This document shows, one piece after another, positions 31,260 through 39,644 of a stretch of 41,310 nt of DNA. Made by a program: the position numbers and the translations under genes. Numbering within the stretch: the first letter of the stretch is position 1; every line of letters begins with the position of its first letter. Source of the DNA: Nocardia niigatensis NBRC 100131 (GTDB taxonomy: Bacteria > Actinomycetota > Actinomycetes > Mycobacteriales > Mycobacteriaceae); the NCBI RefSeq assembly GCF_000308655.1, contig NZ_BAGC01000105.1:1-41310 (forward strand), in the 5' to 3' direction. Under the pieces are notes generated by a model. The model was not told where the DNA came from, made no database searches, and saw only the letters and a list, made by a program, of their open reading frames with translations.

Positions 31260-31923
31260 CGCCCCCGGCCGTGCGTGGTGGTGTTGACAGAGCCGACAAA
31301 CATCCGGTCTCCCCCTTGTATTCGATTGTGCTGCTGACGATTTGGGGATAAGAGTTAATACTCGCGCTGGTCAGGGTCCCACGTGATGGTGACAACCCGT
31401 CGGGTATACGGTCCAAGACCAAATCGACGCCATCCCCGAGGTAGGTGGTGCCGAGGCCTACGTGGCGGTGCACCGGCGGTCGAGGTCGGATCCGCCACCG
31501 CCCTCGCCGGACCGGCTGTTCTGAACGGTCTCCGCAACCGGTGGCGCAGCCATCGTTTCGGCCGGATGAGCAGGGGCTTGTTTCGCCGGACGAAATTGCG
31601 GAAGTGAACGGCCAGAACGCAAGACACAGCCACTCGACAAGCCGCACAGCCGACGAAAGGGCTGGCCTGGAGCTGGTTGGTCCAGCCGGACAGCGCGACG
31701 AGCGCACCCTGTACGACCGATATCTCCGAAGCGAGTGAAGGACGAAGTCCGGGCCTGCCGGGGAGCCGAATACCTGCCGGCTCCATCACTCGTGGGGTCG
31801 ATACGCCCGCTCGCCCATCCTTCGGACACCGCAATCCGGACATTCGTGCAGGCGCATCGTCGGCGGCCATACCGAACGCTCTGCTAGATGCAGGGCAGAT
31901 CGGTTGCGGCGCACCATCACCGG
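31260..31923. other. Upstream region of the NERD gene, then unassigned sequence
   Basis: An AT-richer stretch at 31300-31370 is the likely promoter of the NERD gene. Two opposite-strand frames end with protein-like tails (plus strand NRWRSHRFGRMSRGLFRRTK, stop ~31607; minus strand RVVTITWDPDQREY, stop 31355), but no family or start site could be assigned to either. Confidence 0.35.
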
Positions 31924-32130
31924 ATGGGTGACTACGACGACATCAACGCCCGCAACGCCGACAAGGCGCGGGCTGGCCGGAGCTGATCGGGGACCCCCAA
32001 GCAGGTCGGTTGGGCGATTACCGTGCGGCAGAACAGCATCGACGAGTTCGACAACGGGCCGATCACCGAACCGCACCGCAGCCAGATGCGGGCGGCGCGG
32101 GGGCGCGGTAGAACTCGCCGAAAATCCAAC
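31924..32130 (+). pseudogene. Degraded small actinobacterial protein
   Basis: From ATG 31924 the frame reads MGDYDDINARNADKARAG. After a frameshift near 31975-32000 it reads ELIG and then PKQVGWAITVRQNSIDEFDN. This resembles a short actinobacterial family with the core L-x-G-S-x-KQ-x-x-WAE-x-IR. The rest is not alignable by eye. Name unknown. Confidence 0.35.
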
Positions 32131-32287
32131 GAAGTTCGGCATATGCACTGATCAGCGCTAGGGTTTTGGCGCGGTCACCACGGGTGGAGCGGCGCAGGAG
32201 CCGGGACAGGTACGTCGGAGGTGCCAAGTTCGGCGGCCTTCACGGGCGCTTGGTGATCGGCGGGTGGTCTTCTGTCATTGTCGCGGG

Positions 32288-32917
32288 TCAGCGCGAAGTC
32301 TGCGGGCCGTTGCCGCGGCGTAGTTCGCGCAAGGGGCTCGATACCTCGCGGCCGGTGCTGAGTCGGGGGCGGTCCGACGGCACCTCGGTAAGTGGTGCGG
32401 TCTCCCGTATCGAGGCCAACGATCTCCTGGCCAATTCTTGATAGACCTTCACGCCGTTGGCCTTCCACCGCAACGTCTGCTCATCCAACGGCCGGGTCTC
32501 CGTGACTGGATTGCCGACCGCGAGATGCTCGTCAGGGATCGTCGTCTCCGCCCGAACCACGCTGCCGGCGCCGACGAGTGCCCGCGCTCCCACTCGGGCA
32601 CCGTCCATCACGACGGCGTTCATACCGATCATCGCTCCCGACCCGATGACGCAACCGTGCAAGACCGCACCGTGGCCAATGTGGGATTCGGCCTCCAGCA
32701 CCATCTCTCGCCCCGGAAACGAGTGCAGCACGCAGCCATCCTGAACGTTGGACCCTGAACCGATAATGATCGAGCTGAAATCGCCTCGCAGGCTGGCCGT
32801 CGGACCGATGTAGCAGCCACTCTCGATCACGACATCCCCGATCAGCACCGCGGACGGGTGCACGAACGCGCCGACGGCGACGACCGGGATCACTCCGTCG
32901 ATTTCATAGCTGGGCAT
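32288..32917 (-). CDS. Gamma-carbonic-anhydrase/PaaY-like hexapeptide-repeat protein
   Basis: A 209-aa left-handed beta-helix protein. Hexapeptide repeats run from about residue 16 to 135: GAFVHPSAVLIGDVVIESGC, YIGPTASLRGDFSSIIIGSG, SNVQDGCVLHSFPGREMVLE, SHIGHGAVLHGCVIGSGAMI. Zinc-ligand histidines are at VLHSF, HIGHGAVLH, and the core residues R39/D41 (SLRGDF) are kept. The C-terminal tail (LDEQTLRWKANGVKVYQELA) is typical of PaaY/CaiE-type thioesterases or gamma-class carbonic anhydrases. It is about 30 residues longer than usual. It stands alone, 8 kb from the PaaX-like regulator. Confidence 0.85.
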   Translation of the reverse strand: MPSYEIDGVIPVVAVGAFVHPSAVLIGDVVIESGCYIGPTASLRGDFSSIIIGSGSNVQDGCVLHSFPGREMVLEAESHIGHGAVLHGCVIGSGAMIGMNAVVMDGARVGARALVGAGSVVRAETTIPDEHLAVGNPVTETRPLDEQTLRWKANGVKVYQELARRSLASIRETAPLTEVPSDRPRLSTGREVSSPLRELRRGNGPQTSR

Positions 32918-33065
32918 ACCCTCTCCAATCCTGCTGTGGTGCTGTGCGGGGCCGGGACGACTCCTTCGCGATCTTCAACGAAACCGCTCGGCCGGTCATT
33001 TCTCGGAAGATCCTGGTACTCCGAAAACTTCGGTGGCCGAGGTCCTGCGGCGATAGATGGCCGTT

Positions 33066-33248
33066 CTATGCGGCGTCGGTGCTGTCAGTGCGCAGATAGT
33101 TATAGACGGTTTCGCGGCTGATGCCGAATTCGTTGACCAGCGCCGATTTCGGTTCGCCGGCGGCCGCGCGGGCACGGAGTTGGTTTGCCTGCTCGGCGGT
33201 GAGGGCGGGTTTGCGGCCGGTATAGACGCCGCGGGTCTTCGCCCCCAA
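33066..33248 (-). pseudogene. C-terminal HTH of a serine resolvase (Tn3-type remnant)
   Basis: The product reads GVYTGRKPALTAEQANQLRA and EPKSALVNEFGISRETVYNY-LRT. This is the C-terminal linker and helix-turn-helix of Tn3-family resolvases/invertases (GRKP-x-L-x-x-EQ and FGISRETVY-x-YLR). The catalytic domain with its serine is missing; upstream sequence passes straight into a copy of the 35-bp repeat. An intact mini-protein starting at 33248 cannot be excluded but is less likely. Confidence 0.75.
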
Positions 33249-33277
33249 AACGACAGCCTCACATGCATTCAGAGGGG

Positions 33278-33312
33278 TCGCGCTGGCCGGTTCGGTCAGC
33301 GCGGTATGCGGC
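33278..33312 (-). repeat. 35-bp palindromic repeat, copy d
   Basis: On the minus strand it reads GCCGCATACCGCGCTGACC then GAACCGGCCAGCGCGA, matching copies a-c almost base for base. It lies 34 bases downstream of the stop of the secreted hydrolase gene. Confidence 0.85.
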
Positions 33313-33346
33313 TAGTTAGAGGATATTCGTCAGCAAAGAGCAGGGG

Positions 33347-34558
33347 TCACAGGTGTGGAAGCATTTCGGGCTGCGCGAGTCGCTTGAGGGTTTCCGTGAG
33401 GCTGCTATCGGTGCGGCCGAAAACGGCGTTGAAGTAGGCCAGCAGGGACGAGCGTTGGAGGTCGATCGAGCGGCTTGGATCGATCGAGCCGATCGCGGCG
33501 TTCTTCGCGTCATCGGGAAGAAGGCCCGCCGCGGCCAGTTCTGCCACGATCACCTGTTCGTCGGTGAAGGACATGTGGCGGGTGCCTGCGATGCGCAGGG
33601 GCAGCTTCAGTCCGGTGTTGGTTGCCCAATTCGGTTCCCAGCCCGAGTGTCCGAACCACGGCGAGGTGTCGCTGGCGATCATCAGCAGCGGCCGATCGAG
33701 ACCGTCGGTGGCAACGGAGCCGAGTACAGGGCCGTCCAGATTGACGCCGGCGGCGACGCGCGCGTCGTCGTGCATGGTTTGAGCGGTGGTCGACCCGCCG
33801 AGAGAATGTCCGAACATACCGACCTTTGTCAGGTCCAGATCATCGGCGAGGTGTTGCGGTAGCCCAGGATCCGCATCGGTGGAATGTCCGGCCGCGGCGG
33901 CGAGCTGATCGAGAACGAAACGCATATCGGCGACTCGGGTCGGAAGCAACTGGTCGGACAGGACGCTCGGCGGCGAATCCACCGGCACCGCACTGTGTTC
34001 GGTGTGCCCATCGGGGAATTGAACTGCGAATGCCTCGTGAGTGTGGTTGACGGCGACCACGACGTAGCCGTGGCTGGCAAGATCCTCGGCTTGAAAGGTG
34101 TTCAGCCCGGCGGTGTCGTCCAATCCTGGCGAGTTCAGCAGGATCGGAAACCGCCCGCCGCCGACTCGGGCTGGCTCGCTGCGGCCATGACTCGGCGCGA
34201 GCGCCCAACTGTCCGAAGCGACACCGGCCTGGGTCAGGCCGAAGCGCTGTTCTTCTCGGGCGCCCGGCGCCATCCACGGTGCCAGGGGCGAGGTATCGGC
34301 GTCCTCAGCTGGATACCAGATCTGCACCATCAGTTCGCGTCGGTGGCCGGGATCCCATGGATCGGCGCGATTGGCATCGACGAGATGCCATTCGGTGACG
34401 CCGACCGGATCGGGCCCGGTCGGAGCGGGCAATGTGATCGTGATCACCGGATCCGTGGGTGTGCCGGGGCTCGCTTCCGCGACGCCAGCGGCAGCTGTGA
34501 CCGCCATCGATGCTGCGGCGACGGCCAGGATGTGCCGTCGTAAACCCTTGTGTTCCAA
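33347..34558 (-). CDS. Secreted alpha/beta hydrolase, PAF-acetylhydrolase/lipase-like
   Basis: A 403-aa exported hydrolase. A TTG at 34558 with GGGGGA about 5 bases before it is chosen as start, giving the signal peptide MEHKGLRRHILAVAAASMAV then TAAAGVAEA, with a cleavage site near residue 29. The body has RRELMVQIWYPAEDADTSPL, FPILLNSPGLDDTAG (oxyanion region), GYVVVAVNHTHEAF, KVGMFGHSLGGSTTAQTMHD with the nucleophile Ser252, VNLDGPVLGSVATDGLDRPL and the C-terminal His in AGTRHMSFTD. The arrangement matches platelet-activating-factor acetylhydrolase/chlorophyllase-like esterases. It would cleave lipid esters outside the cell. Copies d and e of the 35-bp repeat bracket it. Confidence 0.85.
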   Translation of the reverse strand: MEHKGLRRHILAVAAASMAVTAAAGVAEASPGTPTDPVITITLPAPTGPDPVGVTEWHLVDANRADPWDPGHRRELMVQIWYPAEDADTSPLAPWMAPGAREEQRFGLTQAGVASDSWALAPSHGRSEPARVGGGRFPILLNSPGLDDTAGLNTFQAEDLASHGYVVVAVNHTHEAFAVQFPDGHTEHSAVPVDSPPSVLSDQLLPTRVADMRFVLDQLAAAAGHSTDADPGLPQHLADDLDLTKVGMFGHSLGGSTTAQTMHDDARVAAGVNLDGPVLGSVATDGLDRPLLMIASDTSPWFGHSGWEPNWATNTGLKLPLRIAGTRHMSFTDEQVIVAELAAAGLLPDDAKNAAIGSIDPSRSIDLQRSSLLAYFNAVFGRTDSSLTETLKRLAQPEMLPHL

Positions 34559-34879
34559 GATAATTCCCCCGAGTCGATGTGGGCATCGGTTGGTCACCAT
34601 ACAAGATCAGAAACGGGGGTGGGTCACTGATCGTCGAGTCCGGATCAAGACCCGCCGTAACCGAGACTTTTGATAACCCTCGGCTCGAGGTGGTCGGCCC
34701 AACTGGCTTGGGCCGCGGATTGGGCACGGCCGGTTGAACTTCCAAGGCCCGCACTGACCGCTTCGGTCAGCGCGGTCAGCGGCAAGAGAGTGTGTTTGCA
34801 CCCAGCTGAAAATGATCACCGCGTGGACGAGTCCATTGACTAGCAGATCAAGGAAGTCATGCTTTGTGGAGGGGATGAA
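34559..34879. other. Upstream region of the hydrolase gene
   Basis: Contains repeat copy e (34749-34783) and the probable promoter; no gene. Confidence 0.5.
34749..34783 (-). repeat. 35-bp palindromic repeat, copy e
   Basis: On the minus strand it reads GCCGCTGACCGCGCTGACCG then AAGCGGTCAGTGCGG. It matches copy d at 29 of 35 bases in the same orientation, and lies about 190 bases upstream of the hydrolase start. Confidence 0.65.
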
Positions 34880-35218
34880 TCAACCAGTCGAGCTGGGTGA
34901 TTCTTCTGTTGCGGTCTCTCGTCCCGTGAGCGCTCGACCTTGGTTGGTCAGCTCGGTGAGCGCGGCCAAATGGGCTTCAAAGGATTCGAGGCCGATCGGC
35001 GTGAGGCAGAGCCATGTTCGTGGGCGACGGCCCACGTAGCCTTTGCGGATGCGCAGGTAGCCCGCTTCTTCCAGGGTGGTCGCCGCTTTCGAGAGTGCGG
35101 AAGCGGCGATGTCGCATTTCTGTGCGACGACGCCGAATTCGGCTTCGGCGCAGCCGGCCAGGAAGGCCGCGACCTTGAGCCGGGGCATCGTGGCGAAAGC
35201 TTCGTCGAGGGCGGTCAC
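34880..35218 (-). CDS. Winged-helix (MarR-like) transcriptional regulator
   Basis: A 112-aa single-domain regulator. The start is GTG 35218, which overlaps the stop of the upstream membrane-protein gene (GTGA); longer open frames upstream are shadows of that gene. The wHTH is VAAFLAGCAEAEFGVVAQKC, DIAASALSKAATTLEEAGYL (recognition helix) and RIRKGYVGRRPRTWLCLTPI (wing). This is the compact winged-helix family that in actinobacteria is found with small membrane proteins. The inverted repeat at 35703-35716 is the probable binding site. Confidence 0.82.
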   Translation of the reverse strand: MTALDEAFATMPRLKVAAFLAGCAEAEFGVVAQKCDIAASALSKAATTLEEAGYLRIRKGYVGRRPRTWLCLTPIGLESFEAHLAALTELTNQGRALTGRETATEESPSSTG

Positions 35219-35682
35219 CGGGTTCGACGCGCCTCCATGGACAGACGCCACCAGGTCGAGGCCCCCAGTAGGACTCCCAGTGTGATGGCGGCCCAGCCGA
35301 CGCGGTCGGTCACCAGCCAGACCAGCCCGGCCACCGCGATCGGCAGCGGAATCATGCCTCCGGTCGACAACCAGACCCAGCGCCGCGGGATCATTGGCGT
35401 CGTAGCGCTCGCGCGCGGCATGACCCCCGCGCGCAGCCACTGTCGAATCAGGATGGCGAAAGACGCGATATTGATGGCGCACAGCACAATTCCAGCGATT
35501 GCGAATGCTGCGCGCTCGCTTCCGAGGGTCAGTGCCGAGACGCCGAGTAGAACGAATCCGAGCCCGTAGCTCAGGCCGGCCAATGGGGGGAACCAGCGGG
35601 GCACCCTGACCGCGCCGACGGCGGCGCCGCGGGCGGCTGCAGCGGCGTCGAGTGCGGCTTCGGGGGATGTTTCGCTACTCAT
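35215..35682 (-). CDS. Small integral membrane protein
   Basis: A 155-aa protein from ATG 35682 (MSSETSPEAALDAAAAARGA). Four hydrophobic segments are seen at about residues 35-58, 62-83, 105-125 and 128-147. The last residues are arginine-rich (RLSMEARRTR). It is coupled to the winged-helix gene by a GTGA overlap, so the two are an operon. In similar pairs the regulator represses the membrane protein gene. Family name not recognised; function unknown. Confidence 0.78.
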   Translation of the reverse strand: MSSETSPEAALDAAAAARGAAVGAVRVPRWFPPLAGLSYGLGFVLLGVSALTLGSERAAFAIAGIVLCAINIASFAILIRQWLRAGVMPRASATTPMIPRRWVWLSTGGMIPLPIAVAGLVWLVTDRVGWAAITLGVLLGASTWWRLSMEARRTR

Positions 35683-35702
35683 GATGTCAGCGTAGCATCT
35701 AC

Positions 35703-35716
35703 TTTCCATTTGGAAA
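35703..35716. promoter_or_regulatory. Inverted repeat before the membrane-protein/regulator operon
   Basis: TTTCCA-TT-TGGAAA lies 20 bases upstream of the ATG 35682, in an AT-richer stretch. It is a fitting operator for the winged-helix regulator of the same operon. Confidence 0.55.
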
Positions 35717-35904
35717 ATGAATACATCGGGGCCCAACCGACCTTCGAACATGGTTCCGGACAGCCCACGCTGATCGGTTCGTCCGCACGCTCATCGGCAA
35801 TGGCGGACATTCTGTGCCGCACCAGGTTCCGGGCGCCGGCGCCACCTGAGGGTGCGACAAGACCGCCATCTACCGCTGCGAGTCGACCGAACGCGTAGTG
35901 AGGT

Positions 35905-36906
35905 TCAGCGGTATGGATGTGGCTGCGCGAGAAGCTGTTGCAGGTCTTGGTATGTAGTGGTGATGGGTTTGGCGCCGGGGGAGAGGCGGCGACTGTATTC
36001 CAGGCGTATCGAGAGTGTGTGGCGGGCGTGGTAGATCTGTCGGCGCCATCGGGCTTCGGGGCTGTCATCGAGGCGGCCGTAGGCATTCCAGAATGCGTCT
36101 CGCTGGGTGCCTGGTTTGCGGAGTGCCATGAAGATCGGCCAGTCGGCTTCGGGATCACCCCACCAGGTTCGGTCGTTGTCGACGATGCCGGTGATGGTCG
36201 GCCGGTCGACGGAATCGGCGAGGATCAGGTTCACGATCCACAGGTCGCCGTGCAGCAGCCGTGGCGTGCGTATGTCGTCGAGCACGTCGCGGTGGCGGTC
36301 GAGCATGCCGATCACCTCCCGGGCATCGGCGGCATCCAGCCCGGCATCGGTCAGATCGGCGACCGCGCACTCGAACCAGGAGATCAGCGCCTCGCTCCAG
36401 GTCGGGTACTGCGGGCCGGCGACTCGCCCGAATCCCGGCCCGGACACCTCGTGTATCGATCTTGCCCACGCTCCGATCTGCTGGAAGAACCCGGGCAGCC
36501 GGCCAGCGGGATAGCTCTTCAGTCCAGCCGGTGCCGGAATGCCATCGAGCAGTGTCTGGAACATGTAGTCGCGTCCGATGACGGCGTGGGTGAAGTCGAT
36601 ACCGAGGAGCTGTGGCATCAGTGCGGCGATCGGTGCGAGGTATGGGATGGTGGAGTGCTCGTTGCGCATCAATTCCGGTTCGATGCGGTGCTGGCGTCCC
36701 GGCTCGGGAGCGATGCGCAGGATAACCGGACGGCCGGCTCCGATGTCGACTCGGAAAGTGTTGTTATACGTCCCGTCGGCCAACTCGACCGCCGAGGTGA
36801 TCCGGGTACCGGCACCGAAGATCCGGGCTGCCATCGCCTGCAACTCGCGCTCGGTCGGTGGTTGCTGGAACGCGTCCGCATTTCGTTCGATCGGTCGATA
36901 CTGCAT
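35905..36906 (-). CDS. Phosphotransferase of the APH/choline-kinase fold
   Basis: A 333-aa aminoglycoside-phosphotransferase-family protein. N-lobe: VELADGTYNNTFRVDIGAGR and PVILRIAP (Lys-equivalent strand). C-lobe: catalytic loop RTPRLLHGDLWIVNLILADS (H-G-D-x-x-x-x-N) and metal motif GIVDNDRTWWGDPEADWP (D-x-D). The pattern HGDLW...N and DRxWWGDP-x-ADW is the one common in actinobacterial homologues of unknown substrate. An antibiotic-resistance role cannot be deduced. A monocistronic gene, convergent to none; the start is ATG 36906. Confidence 0.85.
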   Translation of the reverse strand: MQYRPIERNADAFQQPPTERELQAMAARIFGAGTRITSAVELADGTYNNTFRVDIGAGRPVILRIAPEPGRQHRIEPELMRNEHSTIPYLAPIAALMPQLLGIDFTHAVIGRDYMFQTLLDGIPAPAGLKSYPAGRLPGFFQQIGAWARSIHEVSGPGFGRVAGPQYPTWSEALISWFECAVADLTDAGLDAADAREVIGMLDRHRDVLDDIRTPRLLHGDLWIVNLILADSVDRPTITGIVDNDRTWWGDPEADWPIFMALRKPGTQRDAFWNAYGRLDDSPEARWRRQIYHARHTLSIRLEYSRRLSPGAKPITTTYQDLQQLLAQPHPYR

Positions 36907-37428
36907 CGACTCCTCACCCTAGGCAACGGCCGGCGCAGATTCCCCGCCACCTCTCGGGCTGGGGCCACCAGAGGATCCACTGGCGCCATCTGACGACGCG
37001 GAATCACCGCCACTTATCACTGCGAGTCACAGGGAGGGCATCGTCGAACTGGGCGCTGTCTTGGTCGTCGCGGGGCCAAGGCCTTCGAGGTCGCGGGTGC
37101 CCGTGCTGGTGATCTTCCCCAACCACACCAGTTGCGGCATGGCTCCGGCTCAGTGTCGAGCGCGTCTTGCTCGGCCGCACGGACGCCGGGTTCGAACTCG
37201 GGGTGCAGGCCCCGGGAAATTGGCTCGGACGTAGCCTGGCGTTGACCTTGAACGCCTACGCTGGCGCAGGTCGGCCCCTCTGTGGTGGCGCAGACCCCTC
37301 GGCATCGTCCCTGGGCCCTACGTGGCATTCCTCGTGCGCGGTCGACCTCGGCGTACACCGCCGCCGCGAGTTGCGAATCCAGCCCGCCCGGTGAGCCCCG
37401 GCGTCGGGCACAGATTCGGAGGTGCGCC
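36907..37428. other. Unassigned sequence
   Basis: No gene is supported until the small one at 37429. A plus-strand frame ending at 37394 (VDLGVHRRRELRIQPAR) has coding-like codons but no recognisable start. Confidence 0.4.
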
Positions 37429-37623
37429 ATGACAGCAACCCCACACCAACCGCGCGGTGACAGGCCCGCTCGCCGACCGGGAAGACGGCATCCGACCCCA
37501 CCCGCCATCACCAGCGATTCCGATGACGACCTGCTGGTGGTGCACTGGCCAGAGCCGAGTCGGCTCGAATCGTGGTGGCACGCCGTCATGCACCCCGCCG
37601 CCGACCCGCTCACACCCACATGA
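37429..37623 (+). CDS. Small hypothetical protein, 64 aa
   Basis: ATG 37429 is preceded by a good ribosome binding site (GGAGG at 37418-37422, 6 bases spacing). The product MTATPHQPRGDRPARRPGRR is basic at first, then acidic/Trp-containing: SDSDDDLLVVHWPEPSRLES then WWHAVMHPAADPLTPT. No family recognised. The strong Shine-Dalgarno and GC3-rich codons argue that it is translated. Confidence 0.5.
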   Translation: MTATPHQPRGDRPARRPGRRHPTPPAITSDSDDDLLVVHWPEPSRLESWWHAVMHPAADPLTPT

Positions 37624-37758
37624 CCGGAACCGGCTCGATCGGAACACAACGGTCATTCCCGGCACGGACCGTACGACGAATTTCCACCGGCAGTACGGGA
37701 TTCCGGAGCCTCACGATGATGCGACCGTTCGGTAGCTTTCACGGGCAGCGTTTCGCGC

Positions 37759-38395
37759 ATGGTGCGCCATCTGGCGCCGATGCTCGCCACGCCCGGGCCC
37801 GCTCCCGCCAACGACGACACCCGGTACGCCTACGAATGGAAGTACGACGGAATCCGCTGCCTGGCATGGATTTCCGGCGGCGTGTGCCACATGGTCAGCC
37901 GCAACGGCAACTCCCTCAACGCGGCCTTCCCGAGATCTCCCACGCCCTGGCATCGCTGGCGGCGGGATGGGAGATGACCCTCGACGGTGCACTGGTGGCC
38001 CCGGACCGCGGCGGGGTGCCGCGGTTCGCCCGCATCGGGCACCGCCTGGGCGTAACGAGACCGAGCCCAGCACTGATCCGGGCGGTGCCGGCGTGCCTGT
38101 CCGTGTTCGATCTGCTGGGTTTCGGCGACCGTGACCTGCGCACCCTGACCTACCTGCAACGCCGTGAGCGCCTCGAACGGCTGGGCCTGCCCCATGGCCC
38201 GGTCCTGCTCTCGCCGTACTACCGCGACATCCCGGTCTCACGGATGCTGGCGGTCGCCGCCGAGTACGACAACGAGGGCGTCATCGCCAAACGCGTGGAC
38301 AGCACCCTGCCGTGCCGGGCGCTCGCAGGCGTGGCGCAAACTGCCGCTGCGCCGCTCCACCGAGGTGGTGGTGGTCGGCTGGCTTTGGGCGCGGC
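37759..38395 (+). pseudogene. ATP-dependent DNA ligase (LigC/LigD type), frameshifted and truncated
   Basis: The N-terminal frame from 37759 has LAPMLATPGPAPANDDTRYA and the nucleotidyl-transfer motif YEWKYDGIRCLAW (K-x-DG). Near 37925 the frame shifts by one base to EISHALASLAAGWEMTLDGA (motif III), CLSVFDLLGFGDRDLRTLTY (motif IIIa) and EYDNEGVIAKRVDST (motif IV). A second frameshift near 38320 leads to QAWRKLPLRRSTEVVVVGWL (motif V). The OB-fold domain that should follow is missing. The catalytic motifs are intact but in three frames, so no ligase is made. Confidence 0.8.
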
Positions 38396-38523
38396 CGTCG
38401 CCTATTCAATTGTTCCCCACGCGAACGTAACATCGTCAGGTTATGGGCGCCCACGCGTCCAGGCCGCTGACCAGCATAATCACCATCCACGGAGTCCGAC
38501 TGGAGGATCAGTAAGGTGGGATC

Positions 38524-39615
38524 ATGAACGTCGGATGGCTTGCCTTGCGGAGGTGGTGGCGAGAACCGGTCGACTACCGCTGGGTACTGACGACCCTCCG
38601 AAACCACTCGGCGCTCGACCTGCTGAAAAACATGATCGGCACATGCGGGCTGGGCCTGGGCGTCATCGCTGTCATGGTCATGTCGTCGCCGGAAGGCCCG
38701 CAGAGCACGTTCGGCCGGACGGTGATCGGATTGTTCGGCATTCTCGGGGTGCTGACGGGTCTGCGCTGGTATCTGCTGCCCTGGCCGAGTGCTTCGGCAT
38801 CACTGGCGTTGATAGCTGTTGCCGACGTTGCCATTACGACCACTGGTCTGCTGGTCTCCAGCCGTGTGGCGCTGGTCAACGCCACCGCCTTGATCCTGAC
38901 CGGTGCGTATCTCACGCTCTTCCACGGCGCGAAAGCCCTCGCCGCGCATGCGGGGTGGTCCCTGTTGTCGGTGTTGCTCGTGACGATACGCATGCAGACC
39001 CATGCTGAGACAGACGGTGACATACCGCTCGCGGTGGCCACCACGCTGATCATGGTGCTCGCCGTCGTTTTCGTGCTGCCCATGCTCCAGTTCTTCTATT
39101 GGGTGCTGCGAACGGACGCGTTGTCGGATCCGTTGACCGCTCTGTCGAACCGGCGCGGGCTTGATTACGACCTACCCAGATTCTTCGAGGCCGGTACGCC
39201 GATCTGCGCCTTGATCATCGACCTCGACCAATTCAAGGTCGTCAACGACACCTTCGGTCACCAGGAAGGCGACAGGGTGTTGGCCAGAACCGCGGCTCGG
39301 CTTCGCGACACAGCCGACCCCGGTGCCGCCGTAGCGCGCACCGGCGGGGAGGAGTTCACGATTGTCGATCACCTGGATGCCATGTCCGCCCGGACGCTGG
39401 CCGAGCGGATCCGGCGCGCTGTCGAGGATTCGAGCGACGTGGCTGTGGGGGTCACCGCCAGCATCGGGGTGGCGGTTTTCGAGCGCGGTGAAATGGCCGA
39501 CGACCGCTCCGCGCCCGAGGAGCTTCTCGGTTGCGCCGATACCGCCATGTATCTGGCGAAGGAACGGGGCGGCAACACCGTCGTCGTCCACGAACTGCGC
39601 GACCCCCTTGCTTGA
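38524..39615 (+). CDS. Membrane-anchored diguanylate cyclase (GGDEF)
   Basis: A 363-aa protein. Residues 35-190 hold about six membrane segments, forming a simple membrane sensor. The GGDEF domain starts at DALSDPLTALSNRRGLDYDL (200-217, D-x-L-T-x-L-x-NRR). The metal site is IIDLDQFKVVNDTFGHQEGD and the active loop is ARTGGEEFTI (GGEEF, 274-278). The terminal segment is VTASIGVAVFERGEM and ADTAMYLAKERGGN. All catalytic residues for making c-di-GMP from two GTP are present. The inhibitory RxxD site expected five residues before GGEEF is absent (PGAA there). It is a single gene with no c-di-GMP phosphodiesterase nearby. Confidence 0.9.
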   Translation: MNVGWLALRRWWREPVDYRWVLTTLRNHSALDLLKNMIGTCGLGLGVIAVMVMSSPEGPQSTFGRTVIGLFGILGVLTGLRWYLLPWPSASASLALIAVADVAITTTGLLVSSRVALVNATALILTGAYLTLFHGAKALAAHAGWSLLSVLLVTIRMQTHAETDGDIPLAVATTLIMVLAVVFVLPMLQFFYWVLRTDALSDPLTALSNRRGLDYDLPRFFEAGTPICALIIDLDQFKVVNDTFGHQEGDRVLARTAARLRDTADPGAAVARTGGEEFTIVDHLDAMSARTLAERIRRAVEDSSDVAVGVTASIGVAVFERGEMADDRSAPEELLGCADTAMYLAKERGGNTVVVHELRDPLA

Positions 39616-39644
39616 GAGCTTCATCGTCCGCCAGGCATGCGCCG

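Noticed and set aside
30279..31337. 352-aa Gly-rich plus-strand frame
   Set aside because: Antisense of the NERD gene, whose minus-strand frame has the D/ExK motif and a start with ribosome binding site.
34880..35482. 200-aa start for the winged-helix regulator
   Set aside because: The first ~88 residues are an alternative frame of the membrane-protein gene; GTG 35218 overlapping that gene's stop gives the conserved domain only.
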